DNA of 64,000 bases from a bacterium (GCA_017396025.1 JAFQNF010000026.1:22709-86708), one strand, 5' to 3'. Numbered from the stretch's first letter, positions 33,214 to 42,452 are shown. Notes: generated from the letters alone by a model not told the origin. A program made the numbers and translations.

Positions 33214-34184
33214 CTTAATAATTCCTCGCTTGTTTCTTTATCTATTTTTACTGAATAAATCATAAAATATGGAATTAAAATCCCCTTTTCTTGATTTATT
33301 CTTCCTGCTTTGTTTAAAGCATCAGTTGCATTTTTATTAAATTCGTACGTATCTATAAGGTAAAATGTTATTTCACCATTTGGATGTAGATAGATATCTA
33401 CAATATCTGCACGACCAATTGCCGCAAATAAATTCAATTCGTTACCAAATACAAATTCAAATCCAACAGAGGTATCTTTAACATAGCCATAAGCCTTTAG
33501 TTCTGATTTGTTTTCTCGAATTATATCTTGTATTTTTTCATTATTAGCAATTTTAATTGAAGACGGCTTATCATTATCGATAAAAATACCTTTTGTTGTT
33601 TTTAGTGCAGATGTACCAAGTTGTGATTTTATTTTTTCTACAACATAAGGTCTTAAAAATGGACTTACCTCTGAAACATTATTGTATATGGTATGTTCAC
33701 GAGCAAATGGAGTATCCATATAAGTATCCTTATTTGCCATTTTTAAGTTTTCTTTTGCATCAGTAATAAATTCTAATTTTTCCAGAAATTTTAAATTTCC
33801 TTCAGCTGCATATTTAACTGGTTTTTCTAAATGAAGATTTTCATTAATAAACATAAGCCCTTGTTTTTTTGCATTATTAAATACTTTTTCAGATAGTTGT
33901 TTTAATGTTTCTTTGCCTTTTACCTCTTTTTTTACTGGTTTATCATTTTTTTCAATAACTATTTCTGGTTCAGATTCTTCATACAAATCTAAATCATTAA
34001 AGAAAATCGGTTTAAATTCTTTATTTTTTTCCTGTGTTTTTTCGCCATAAAGAAGTTCAGCTCTTTCTTCCAATTTTTTTCGAGCCTTTTTCTTTTTATC
34101 TATCTCTTCCGTTTTTTCAACATATCCGGTCAACAACAACGGTTTTTCTTCTTTTTTACGTCCTTTAAAGAATTTCATTTTCAA
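33210..34184 (-). CDS. Gene A of the moron-like insert: unrecognised protein with toxin-like layout
   Basis: A 324-residue soluble protein. Residues 1-115 are Lys/Glu-rich and low-complexity, ending in a helical linker. A middle part (120-200) contains TPFAREHTIYNNVSEVSPFLRPYVVEKIKSQ. The C-terminal domain (about 215-324) holds FEFVFGNELNLFAAIGRADIVD, then LHPNGEITFYLIDTYEFN and the segment that is duplicated downstream. There is no signal peptide or hydrophobic domain. I do not recognise a family. It has its own promoter, overlaps B1, and its C-terminal end exists as an orphan copy, a layout seen in polymorphic toxin loci. Toxicity is not shown by the sequence. Confidence 0.6.
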   Translation of the reverse strand: MKMKFFKGRKKEEKPLLLTGYVEKTEEIDKKKKARKKLEERAELLYGEKTQEKNKEFKPIFFNDLDLYEESEPEIVIEKNDKPVKKEVKGKETLKQLSEKVFNNAKKQGLMFINENLHLEKPVKYAAEGNLKFLEKLEFITDAKENLKMANKDTYMDTPFAREHTIYNNVSEVSPFLRPYVVEKIKSQLGTSALKTTKGIFIDNDKPSSIKIANNEKIQDIIRENKSELKAYGYVKDTSVGFEFVFGNELNLFAAIGRADIVDIYLHPNGEITFYLIDTYEFNKNATDALNKAGRINQEKGILIPYFMIYSVKIDKETSEELLR

Positions 34185-34221
34185 CCTTTCTTTTTATATA
34201 ATAAATCGTTTTTTAGAAAAA

Positions 34222-34230
34222 AGTATAACA
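34222..34230 (-). promoter_or_regulatory. Extended -10 promoter of the moron-like insert
   Basis: The minus strand reads TGTTATACT, the extended -10 form TGnTATAAT with one change, about 35 bases before the gene A start. The same TGTTATAAT form occurs at 50.17 and 50.52 kb. A promoter inside a phage late operon, paired with the terminator at 31.5 kb, makes the insert a separate unit. Confidence 0.5.
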
Positions 34231-34253
34231 TATTTTCCAATCGTAATATTTTT

Positions 34254-35588
34254 TTACGAATATGGGTCAAAATTTGATTCTAAAATTACAGTTTCATCAC
34301 GCTCATCAATTAAGTAAGAATAATAATTAATTGCATAAATCCCCATCATCAAACTATCAGCAAAATCTGGACTTTCGCCTTGTTCAGATTTCATATCCTT
34401 TTTAGATTGAATAAAAATCTGTCCATTTGGTTTATACGATTTTTTAATATATTCAAGTTGTGAAATAGTGAAATCAGATGATATTTTTAACCATTCATTG
34501 TCAATAAAATCTTTTAAGGTTAAATACCCATCAGCACGCCGATTAAGTGCATTGGGTCTATTACTAGACGCTGCACCATTAAACTTTATTGCATTAGAAA
34601 TAACATTTTTTATGCTTACATAAATCGAATATCCAAGCCCATCTGCATCTAAAATCAAAAGTTCTGGTTTCCAACGAGAATACAAATTAATAATCCTACC
34701 TTTTGTAACATCAGTATCTGGTTCACTCCAATGTTCTTGTTTTTCTAACGACCACTGCGTTGTACTTTTTGACTCAATCAAACTTGCAACACAAAGGTCG
34801 CCACCATTTCCAGCTAAATCCACAGACATACAACGAATTTTTCTATAATTCTCATCTTTTATTTTTATATTTTTTGCTTTATCAAGCTTGATTGCAGAAA
34901 ACAAAAAATCATTTGTTGTATCTAATGGATTTCCTTCCCAAATATATTCATAATCCAATATATTTCGTTGTTTACAACGTTTTGCCTCATCTATTAATTT
35001 TTGGGGGCAATATTTATTATCGTAATAATTTATTTTTATGTGCAAACAATCATCTCTGGAAACGAACTCAGAATAAACAGGGTCTTTGCGTACAAGTCTA
35101 TTCATAGTGAAAATTACAATAGAGTTCTTTTTTCTTATCGTAGGGATAATAACATCAAGCGTAGATTTTGTTATGGCTTGAGCTTCATCAATCCACAAAA
35201 CATCCACACCCTCTAAACCTTTTATATTTACTCTACCTTGCTCTCTAAAACCTTTAAAGATGATACTTGAATTGCTAGTATTATGAATTATTTTATTAGA
35301 TTTTACTGTGAAATTTAAGTTATAGTCCGAAATTAAATCATTAAAAATTTTATAAACACTATCAGAAATAGTTGCCTGAGTCTCTCTTCCACAACATACC
35401 CTAACTTTTCTTTGTTCGGCTAACCAGAGAATTATCCTAGCTATACTTTGTGATTTGCCACCACCTCGCCCTCCTTCAATTAAAAAATAATTATAATTAT
35501 TAATGTTTGTTATTACAGGGATTAATTTTTCAGGGATATCCAAAATTTTAGGTAATTCAATCATCTTGTTTTTCCAATTTTTCTCCAA
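34254..35588 (-). CDS. Phage terminase large subunit
   Basis: A 444-residue packaging motor. The ATPase part has Walker A EGGRGGGKSQS at 38-48 and Walker B VDVLWIDEAQA. The nuclease part shows MSVDLAGNGGDLCVA, LLILDADGLGYSIYV and, near the end, ESPDFADSLMMGIY, three acidic clusters of the RNase H-like fold. It cuts and packages concatemeric DNA into the prohead. It overlaps the small-subunit-like gene by 32 bases. All key motifs are intact, so the gene is not obviously decayed. Confidence 0.92.
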   Translation of the reverse strand: MEKNWKNKMIELPKILDIPEKLIPVITNINNYNYFLIEGGRGGGKSQSIARIILWLAEQRKVRVCCGRETQATISDSVYKIFNDLISDYNLNFTVKSNKIIHNTSNSSIIFKGFREQGRVNIKGLEGVDVLWIDEAQAITKSTLDVIIPTIRKKNSIVIFTMNRLVRKDPVYSEFVSRDDCLHIKINYYDNKYCPQKLIDEAKRCKQRNILDYEYIWEGNPLDTTNDFLFSAIKLDKAKNIKIKDENYRKIRCMSVDLAGNGGDLCVASLIESKSTTQWSLEKQEHWSEPDTDVTKGRIINLYSRWKPELLILDADGLGYSIYVSIKNVISNAIKFNGAASSNRPNALNRRADGYLTLKDFIDNEWLKISSDFTISQLEYIKKSYKPNGQIFIQSKKDMKSEQGESPDFADSLMMGIYAINYYSYLIDERDETVILESNFDPYS

Positions 35589-35838
35589 CTTTTATATCAA
35601 GCTCTATTCCATCAATTTTTACAGAGCCCATCTTATTCACCTGCGGTTGCACCTTATCTTTTTCAGAATACAAACCACATAATTTCCCTTTTAATTCTTC
35701 AGCTTTTAGAAATATTGAAATATCCGGATTTATTTCATCATCTTTTCCTTTACGGTTCAGAGCCATTTCTTGTATAACCTCTAAATTTTCAAAAGAATCA
35801 GACTTTGAATATTCACAACCTTTTTTCTTTCTAGCCAT
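35557..35838 (-). CDS. Putative terminase small subunit
   Basis: A 93-residue protein directly upstream of, and overlapping, the large terminase gene. The segment EINPDISIFLKAEELKGKLCGLYSEK resembles the C-terminal part of small terminases (a KAAELLGKxxGLF-type pattern followed by DK). The N-terminal DNA-binding helix-turn-helix usual for the family is not evident in this short version. The assignment depends on position and this segment. Confidence 0.6.
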   Translation of the reverse strand: MARKKKGCEYSKSDSFENLEVIQEMALNRKGKDDEINPDISIFLKAEELKGKLCGLYSEKDKVQPQVNKMGSVKIDGIELDIKVGEKLEKQDD

Positions 35839-36202
35839 AAACTTTCACCAATTTTTTCTCACCATTAAAATCGACTGCATATTGAAAGACTTTCCCATCT
35901 TTACGCTCACGATTTATTCCATAAACAAATCCTGCACGCTCTTTTGTCCCATACTTAATCTTTATTTCTTGCCATTTCCCAGATTCAATTTCTCTTAAGA
36001 ACTTAGATGTCTTTTTTCTGTTTGGTCTAAAAAGCTCATATTTTTGTTCTTTGATATTAAATTGAGTTAATTCAGCAATTAACGCACCACACCTTGGACA
36101 ATGCAAGATCTCTAGTTTTCTGTCACGATAGTTAAAATCAGAAGCAACAAAAACAGTTCGAAAGGGCTCATGATATAGCCCACAACAAAAAATCATAACC
36201 AT
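35831..36202 (-). CDS. Small zinc-ribbon-like protein at the head of the phage cassette
   Basis: A 123-residue protein with Cys6-Cys7 near the start and CPRCGALIAEL at about 35-45, a possible half zinc ribbon. The second half is basic and beta-like (KIKYGTKERAGFVYGINRERKDGKVFQYAVDFNGEKKLVKVYG). I do not recognise it. It is the first gene of the phage operon and overlaps the small terminase gene by 8 bases, which suggests a packaging-related or regulatory role. Confidence 0.6.
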   Translation of the reverse strand: MVMIFCCGLYHEPFRTVFVASDFNYRDRKLEILHCPRCGALIAELTQFNIKEQKYELFRPNRKKTSKFLREIESGKWQEIKIKYGTKERAGFVYGINRERKDGKVFQYAVDFNGEKKLVKVYG

Positions 36203-36520
36203 TCCCCAAACTAACTTATGCGATTAAAAATAAAAATCGCAAACCATCCCCTTTGACTTAACGAACCCAGCCACCGTTTCGCAGAATTTTGCTGTCTTGA
36301 AATTTCTTTAGCTCCAGTTATCACTCGCTTGCTATCGCAGTCGCTCGTTTCACTTCCGCGTTACCTAATTACATTAGTCCGAAATTCCGCTACTCAAGTC
36401 TTAGTTCAAATCATAATTTTATACTAACACATTTTTATTCTATTCGATATATCTCTTAGAAATATATTTACATTTCTTAACAAGATTGCTTTATTTCGAA
36501 ACGTATGAGATAAAGAAAAA
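36203..36520. other. 318-base gap between the phage cassette and the prepilin gene
   Basis: No coding frame is convincing here. A 6-bp hairpin, GCGATT with AATCGC, lies at 36220-36240. Bases 36245-36400 are clearly richer in G and C than the surroundings and contain self-complementary words such as the CACTCGC/GCGAGTG region at about 36323-36350. I recognise no tRNA, RNA family or att site. Being at the cassette boundary, it may be a relic of the lost phage half or an attachment region. Confidence 0.4.
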
Positions 36521-37189
36521 ATGGAGAAAAGAGTAACAAAAAGAGCATTTACCCTAGCAGAAACACTAATAACACTTGTTGTTATTGGGATTTTAGCTAT
36601 GATTACAGTTCCATCTTTAATGCAAACCCATGAACATTACGCGTTTTCTGCAGCATTAAAAAAGAATTTTTCTGTTTTAAGCAATGCATTTAGTTTGTCA
36701 AAAAAATTTGATTACAACGACTACGAGGACTGGGGGCACGCAGATAACAATTCTCAAGGCATTTACGATAATTATATTTATATACGTTCACACTTAAACG
36801 TAATTAGAGAGTGCAAAGATAAAGTTGGTTGTTGGTCACAAGATATCACACTTGATCCTAAAGGGGATGTTGCAAGTGGAGCTACTACAAAGGGGATAGG
36901 AACAAATATTGTTACTTTTACATTAAGTGATGGTACAAATGTTTGTCTTGATTACTGGAATGAATCTGATACAAAAACAAGATTTGGGGTAACTGAAAAC
37001 TTATTGCAAAATTCGCTTTCTGTTTGGGTTGATGTTAACGGAGATAAAAAACCAAACAGAATGGGAAAAGATGTTTATGCATTTATTTTAACATCTGCTG
37101 GACTTGTACCAGCTGGTGCAAACAATGGTTCAGAAAATTGCACAACAACCGGTTACGATTGTGCTGCAAAATACATTAGACATTTTTAA
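36521..37189 (+). CDS. Type IV prepilin-like protein
   Basis: A 222-residue protein with a class III leader: KRAFTLAETLITLVVIGILA, in which cleavage by the prepilin peptidase would occur before the Phe and the Glu5 equivalent is present. A single N-terminal helix is followed by a globular head. The head contains Cys residues (CKDKVGCWSQ, VCLDYW, ENCTTTGYDC) and DVNGDKKPNRMGKDVYAFIL, a pattern typical of Gastranaerophilales-like minor pilins. It could be a pilus or T2SS pseudopilin substrate of the machine encoded at 8-14 kb. It is monocistronic and convergent with rlmH (the stops overlap by 4 bases). Confidence 0.88.
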   Translation: MEKRVTKRAFTLAETLITLVVIGILAMITVPSLMQTHEHYAFSAALKKNFSVLSNAFSLSKKFDYNDYEDWGHADNNSQGIYDNYIYIRSHLNVIRECKDKVGCWSQDITLDPKGDVASGATTKGIGTNIVTFTLSDGTNVCLDYWNESDTKTRFGVTENLLQNSLSVWVDVNGDKKPNRMGKDVYAFILTSAGLVPAGANNGSENCTTTGYDCAAKYIRHF

Positions 37190-37656
37190 CGATGATATTT
37201 TTCATTGTTGTTAATTTTAAAAGCTCTGTAAATTTGTTCTGTTAAAATCATTCTTATCATCTGATGAGTAAATGTCATTTTTGAGAAACTAAGTTTTAAA
37301 GATGCTTTTGCACTAACTTTTTCGTGTAAACCATTTGCTCCACCAATAATAAAAGTAATATCATTTACACCACAATTAGCAATTTCTTTTAATTTTTCTG
37401 CAAATTCTTCTGAAGAAAATTGTTTACCCTTGATTTCAAGTGTAATAACAAAAGAATCTTGTTTTATTTGTTGAAGAATTTTATCAGCCTCAAGCTCTTT
37501 ATATTTTTCACAAAGAGATTCATCTAAAATTTGTTCTGCATTAACTTCAATAATGTTAAAACTACAAAAAGGCAAGAGTCTTTTTTCATACTCTTTTATG
37601 GCATCTTTCAAATATTGTTCTTTAATTTTTCCAACAGCAATAATCTTTACATTCAT
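37186..37656 (-). CDS. rlmH: 23S rRNA (pseudouridine1915-N3)-methyltransferase RlmH
   Basis: A 156-residue SPOUT methyltransferase. The start MNVKIIAVGKIKEQYLKDAI, the middle LEIKGKQFSSEEFAEKL, then FIIGGANGLHEKV and the C-terminal TFTHQMIRMILTEQIYRAFKINNNEKYHR are all diagnostic for RlmH. It methylates pseudouridine 1915 in helix 69 of 23S rRNA. It is a single gene with complete motifs. Its stop overlaps the stop of the prepilin gene. Confidence 0.97.
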   Translation of the reverse strand: MNVKIIAVGKIKEQYLKDAIKEYEKRLLPFCSFNIIEVNAEQILDESLCEKYKELEADKILQQIKQDSFVITLEIKGKQFSSEEFAEKLKEIANCGVNDITFIIGGANGLHEKVSAKASLKLSFSKMTFTHQMIRMILTEQIYRAFKINNNEKYHR

Positions 37657-37832
37657 AAAAGCATTATAAAATGCTTATGGTTCTAAGTAAATAACCTCTC
37701 ATATAAATGTATGATTTCCCAAAAACTTAACATATTATATAATAATTTTTGAAACTGGGAATATTAGGTGTAATAGACCCAAGAAGACTTAAGGGGATAT
37801 TTAACTAGGATAAGTAACAGGAGAAGAAAATA
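37657..37832 (+). promoter_or_regulatory. 5' region of the RTX protein gene
   Basis: A TATAAT lies at 37738-37743 without a clear -35 box. From it to the ATG there would be a leader of about 85 bases ending in a good ribosome binding site (CAGGAGAAG, 7 bases before the ATG). No stable hairpin or known riboswitch motif is visible. Confidence 0.35.
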
Positions 37833-40800
37833 ATGCCAACTACTAATTCAACCGACCATTATCTTAATTGGTATAAAGCTGGTGGAGATGACAACTCAAG
37901 TATAGATGAATGGGTATGTACAAATACAGGTAACCAATCAAGAAAAAAAGGCTTACCTATTCTTCAAACCACATATACTTTAAGTTCAAGCAAAAGCGAT
38001 CCTGTAATTAACGCAAGGTTGTTAGATTGGAACGATGCAATATATTTAGGCGGACACGAAATAAGAGTGAAATCTAATGATATTGACGTTGATTTAGGAC
38101 AATCACCGATAGATCCTGAGGCAGGATATACAGTATATGGACATCCTGATAAATTTGTATATGACTATCAACAAAAATGGAACAACTGCGGTGTTGTATC
38201 TTCTCTAAACATTTTATCAATGGCAGGAAAGAAAGACATTGTAGAACTTACATCTTCTTATGCTAGTTACTTATCAAACCCAACGGTTAAAACCCAAACA
38301 GTAATTGAATGGGATGAGAAAACTGGTTCTTGGGTAATGGAAGAAAAAACAGTTACAACATATCCTAAAGCTCAAACAGAATCAGAAGATGCATTCCTAT
38401 TGTGGGCTGTTCAAAATTCTCACAACGACCAAAAATGGTATGATGATAGATTTGTAAGTGGCTATCTAAACAATTTTAGCGATACATTAAAAAGACAAGA
38501 AGTTAAAGACTTCTGTTTCCACACTTTAAATGCAGAAGATTATTTAACAATTGACGATTTACACAAAGTAAAATATACAGAAGTAGGAACATCTACATAT
38601 AAACACATCGATAATATTTTAGAATACTGGGATTGTCCTGCAGATGTTCATCTATATACAGATACAATATATTCAATAGATTCATTAAAAGAAGCAAATA
38701 TTGACAAAGTTCTTGATGGCGTAGATATTCTTGTAAAACTAAGAAATACACCTGAAGCTGAAGAAGTCCCTGTCGAATTAAATGCAGCGGTAGAATTATT
38801 CAACCAATCTTTAGACCCACCAAGTGTTGATATAGATACTACAACATTTGCTGACAAATACGACTATGAAGCTGAAAGAACTATTGGTTATAACCAATAT
38901 ATGACAGTTAAAACAACAACAACAACCATTAACCAAGAGCCTAAGAAAGAAATGACTCCTGGTGCTGGCGGTGTTCAACTTCCAGGAACAGAAACAGAAG
39001 AAGAATCAAAGACATACGAAGTTGTTGAAGTTGAATATGCAACAAACTTACAAAAATATAGCTACCTCACAGAATTTGATAAATACATCAAAGAAGGTAA
39101 GGGTATAATTTTAAATGGTTCTGCAAACGCGTTCCTTGGTGGCAAAGGTGGCGGACACGCTATTACTTTAACTGGTGTTGTTTGGGGAACTGTAACAACA
39201 AAAACAACAACTTGGTTCATAGATGGCGAAGAAGTTGATGGAACGGCTGAATTTGCAGAGGATATAGTTGGCGTATATGTACTTGACACAGGCGGTTTCT
39301 TAGGCAACGTAGAAGGTTCTCAATTCATATCTTGTGATATGTTATATAAGTTTTTAACAGATTCTGCTTATATTGATACAAGCCCAATGGGTGAAACTCC
39401 TTGGCTTTCTGGTGGTACAACAGATATGATAGTCAACGTAACAAAAGAAAATATCAGAAACTGGGCTGAAAACTTAAACCTAACAGGCAACAATAGAAAG
39501 AACGTATTAGAAGGTAACGAATCTAACAACATAATTAAAGCTGGCGCTGGTGACGACATACTTAGAGGTATGGGCGGAAATGACTCTATCCAAGGTGATA
39601 GTGGCGACGACGTTATCTATGGTGGCGAAGGAAATGACATATTAACTGGCGGTACTGGCAACGATATCTATATATTTGATGCAAAAGAAAATTCAGGGAA
39701 CGACCTAATTAACGTTGGTTCTGGAAAAGATTCTCTACAATTTGTAAATACAATTGTAGTTAGCAATGACGAATACAATAAACTTGCACTAGCATTAAAA
39801 GAATTTGAGAAAAATGGCACCCCTGTTCCTGAAATTACAGCATCAGAAATAAAAGAAAGCTATAAACATACCGATATTGGAAAAATGTACTATCAAAACA
39901 GAGATGGTCATTTAGTTATCAAATATGACACAGTTGTTAATAAGGAAGGCGAAACAACTACATATTCAAATTCAATAACAATAAACAATTATTTTAAAAA
40001 GAATATGTATTCATCAATAAAAGATATTCAAACTCAAACAAGAATATTTAAAGAAGGTGCAGAAAACTATTTAGCATATCCAGATATTATATATGACTTT
40101 GTAACTGAGTTCATCCAAAGAGGTTATATTGACTATTTCACAGAAAAAGACAAAAACAATAAAATATCTGGTACAAAATTCAAAGATTACGTTGCTGGTG
40201 GCAATCAAAACGATAATTTAAGTGCTGGTGCTAGTGATGATATTATCTACGGTGGTGCTTGTAACGATACACTAAAAGGTGGCGCTGGCGATGATATAAT
40301 CTACGCTTCCTCTGGTAATGACTCAATATACGGCGAAGCTGGTGTAAACAATATATATTATCAAAGCAAATACGAATCACCATTTAACGAAGAAATCAAT
40401 ACAAATTATGGTGGCAATGACACAATTGTTTCAGGTAAAGGCGAAGACCATATTTATTTAACAGATTACACAAGAGGTCAATTATCTTATGCGAAATCTG
40501 GAAACAACCTTGTTGTAACATATAACCAAACAACTGGTGCTTCAATTACAATAACAAACTATTTCAGCAAAAAAGGTAAAACATCTGTTAAAGATATAGT
40601 TCTAAAGGATAATACTGGTGTTGACTTAGTATTTGAATATAACTATATCAACTCAATTGTAAATAGAGGTATTGTTGATAATAGAAGTAAAAGCACAGCA
40701 AATGAAACAATAAATGGAAACTACGGTTATGATAAATTAACTGGTGGTAAAGGTAATGACTCAATTGTTGGCGGATTAGGCAACGATACACTATATGGTG

Positions 40801-42407
40801 GCAACGGTAACGACATATTAGTTGGCGGTTTAGGTGCTGACAAAATGTATGGTCAAGCTGGTGACAACACATATCAATTTGCAGGAAAAGCTCAAGGTTC
40901 AGATATAATATACACAACTGGAAAAGGAACAACAACTCTTGACTTTACTGGTTCTGGCTTAACTTTCAACGAAGTTGGTGCAGCAGGTTGTATTGATACA
41001 TATAGTTATACAAAATCAAAGAACGATTTAATCATTAACTATGCAACAAACTTGCAAGAAGATGACAACGCAACAGTTAAAATTTCTGGTTTCTTTACTT
41101 CAAAGAATAACTTCATATTAAAAGACGGAACAAATTCTTTAAATTTAAAAGAAGATATCGCAATTTATATGGAAGGTAACAAAGAAAAGAAAACAAAAAT
41201 AACAGGTTCTGTATACAATGATTCAATTGTTGCTTATGATTATAACGACACATTAAATGGCGGCAAAGGCAACGACACAATTTCAGGTGGCAAAGGTAAT
41301 GATGCTATTTCTGGCGGTGCTGGAGATAATGTAATTAATTACAACAAGCACGTTGATGCTGAAGGAAAAGTTACATATGATGGTTATGACACTATCACAT
41401 TAACTAAAAACGAAAATCTAATCATCAATCTAAATGGTTTTACGGCAACAGATAAATTAGATTTTAATATCGTAAAAGGCAATTTAATCATTAGTACAAT
41501 TGATACAACGACAGGACTTAAAACTGATATTTTAAATCTAAAGAGTTTTGGTACAAAAGACGTAACTACAGCAAATGGTTCAGTTCTACTAAAGTTTAAT
41601 GGCAATCAAATTAACCTAAGAACTGATGCATACTTTGCACCATACACTAACTTCACAGCTAAGAAATATAGTTATACAGGAAACTGGCATTCTGAATACA
41701 TATTTGCAGATACATTAAATTATGCATCTGTAAGTAAAAACAGAGGCGCAAAAATTAACGCTGGTGCCGGTAACGATTTTATTGTTGGTTCTTTCTTCAA
41801 CGACACAATTAATGGTGGCGATGGTAATGATACTATCTACGGTGACTTTGGTAAGAACACTATAGATGGCGGAAAAGGTAGCGATAAATACTATCTATTC
41901 TACGCAGATTCAGAAGACAATAGACAAGATTCTGGATATGAAATTAGCCCTGAAGCAAAAGAAAATTCTACTGAAATAACAACAATAAAAGATACTGGAA
42001 AAGTAGCTGGTGATGTTGATACTGTATACATATATGATAATGTTGCAGATGTTACATATAATGGTTCTTGGAACTATAAAGATTCTGGATACATCTGGTT
42101 CAATACTGATAAAAAAGGTAATACAACATTCTATATTGCAGATGCGAACAAAAACAGTGCAACAATTACTGGTGTTGAACAAATTATCGCAAATGGCGGA
42201 ACAGATGCAAAGACAAGCGATGACCACGTATACGACTACAAAGACACCACTTTAGTTGCAAAATTACAAGAAGAAGTTGCAAAATGGGAAACAACAATAG
42301 GTAAAAATCTTGATATCAACTCTATTATGAAAGGTAATGCAGGAATTGAAGCAAGAAATGCACTTCTTCTAATATTTAATGAAGGTTGGGAGCAATATCA
42401 ACCATAA
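37833..42407 (+). CDS. Large RTX (haemolysin-type calcium-binding) protein with N-terminal C39-like cysteine peptidase region
   Basis: A 1524-residue protein without an N-terminal signal peptide. Residues about 105-490 carry a papain-like outline: Cys119 in QKWNNCGVVSSLNIL, His442 in GGGHAITLTGV, Asp485 in YVLDTGG. From about residue 560, five blocks of GGxGxDxxx repeats occur (for example GGNDSIQGDSGDDVIYGG), at roughly 39.5-39.7, 40.2-40.33, 40.7-40.87, 41.2-41.33 and 41.75-41.9 kb. They are separated by beta-rich spacers. RTX proteins leave by type I secretion with a C-terminal signal and fold in external calcium. No ABC/MFP exporter genes are in this window. The gene is monocistronic and closed by a terminator. 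Peptidase activity is inferred. Confidence 0.85.
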   Translation: MPTTNSTDHYLNWYKAGGDDNSSIDEWVCTNTGNQSRKKGLPILQTTYTLSSSKSDPVINARLLDWNDAIYLGGHEIRVKSNDIDVDLGQSPIDPEAGYTVYGHPDKFVYDYQQKWNNCGVVSSLNILSMAGKKDIVELTSSYASYLSNPTVKTQTVIEWDEKTGSWVMEEKTVTTYPKAQTESEDAFLLWAVQNSHNDQKWYDDRFVSGYLNNFSDTLKRQEVKDFCFHTLNAEDYLTIDDLHKVKYTEVGTSTYKHIDNILEYWDCPADVHLYTDTIYSIDSLKEANIDKVLDGVDILVKLRNTPEAEEVPVELNAAVELFNQSLDPPSVDIDTTTFADKYDYEAERTIGYNQYMTVKTTTTTINQEPKKEMTPGAGGVQLPGTETEEESKTYEVVEVEYATNLQKYSYLTEFDKYIKEGKGIILNGSANAFLGGKGGGHAITLTGVVWGTVTTKTTTWFIDGEEVDGTAEFAEDIVGVYVLDTGGFLGNVEGSQFISCDMLYKFLTDSAYIDTSPMGETPWLSGGTTDMIVNVTKENIRNWAENLNLTGNNRKNVLEGNESNNIIKAGAGDDILRGMGGNDSIQGDSGDDVIYGGEGNDILTGGTGNDIYIFDAKENSGNDLINVGSGKDSLQFVNTIVVSNDEYNKLALALKEFEKNGTPVPEITASEIKESYKHTDIGKMYYQNRDGHLVIKYDTVVNKEGETTTYSNSITINNYFKKNMYSSIKDIQTQTRIFKEGAENYLAYPDIIYDFVTEFIQRGYIDYFTEKDKNNKISGTKFKDYVAGGNQNDNLSAGASDDIIYGGACNDTLKGGAGDDIIYASSGNDSIYGEAGVNNIYYQSKYESPFNEEINTNYGGNDTIVSGKGEDHIYLTDYTRGQLSYAKSGNNLVVTYNQTTGASITITNYFSKKGKTSVKDIVLKDNTGVDLVFEYNYINSIVNRGIVDNRSKSTANETINGNYGYDKLTGGKGNDSIVGGLGNDTLYGGNGNDILVGGLGADKMYGQAGDNTYQFAGKAQGSDIIYTTGKGTTTLDFTGSGLTFNEVGAAGCIDTYSYTKSKNDLIINYATNLQEDDNATVKISGFFTSKNNFILKDGTNSLNLKEDIAIYMEGNKEKKTKITGSVYNDSIVAYDYNDTLNGGKGNDTISGGKGNDAISGGAGDNVINYNKHVDAEGKVTYDGYDTITLTKNENLIINLNGFTATDKLDFNIVKGNLIISTIDTTTGLKTDILNLKSFGTKDVTTANGSVLLKFNGNQINLRTDAYFAPYTNFTAKKYSYTGNWHSEYIFADTLNYASVSKNRGAKINAGAGNDFIVGSFFNDTINGGDGNDTIYGDFGKNTIDGGKGSDKYYLFYADSEDNRQDSGYEISPEAKENSTEITTIKDTGKVAGDVDTVYIYDNVADVTYNGSWNYKDSGYIWFNTDKKGNTTFYIADANKNSATITGVEQIIANGGTDAKTSDDHVYDYKDTTLVAKLQEEVAKWETTIGKNLDINSIMKGNAGIEARNALLLIFNEGWEQYQP

Positions 42408-42423
42408 TTAAGTAAAAAATATA

Positions 42424-42452
42424 AAAGAGGGCTTACAAAGTCCTCTTTTTTT
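42424..42452 (+). terminator. Terminator of the RTX gene
   Basis: The stem AAAGAGG (42424-42430) with CCTCTTT (42442-42448), loop of about 11 bases, runs into seven or more Ts. It lies 17 bases past the stop. Confidence 0.85.

Noticed and set aside
33210..34184. Gene A as a pore-forming colicin-like toxin
   Set aside because: No hydrophobic hairpin or membrane-insertion segment exists in the protein.
19481..36202. CRISPR array, integrase or att repeats bounding the phage cassette
   Set aside because: No regularly spaced repeats, no recombinase frame and no convincing direct repeats between the two ends were found by eye.
39500..41900. Repeated DNA words in the RTX gene as a possible tandem-repeat or phase-variable array
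   Set aside because: The repeats follow the GGxGxDxxx protein motif with varied codons. There is no perfect nucleotide repeat unit.
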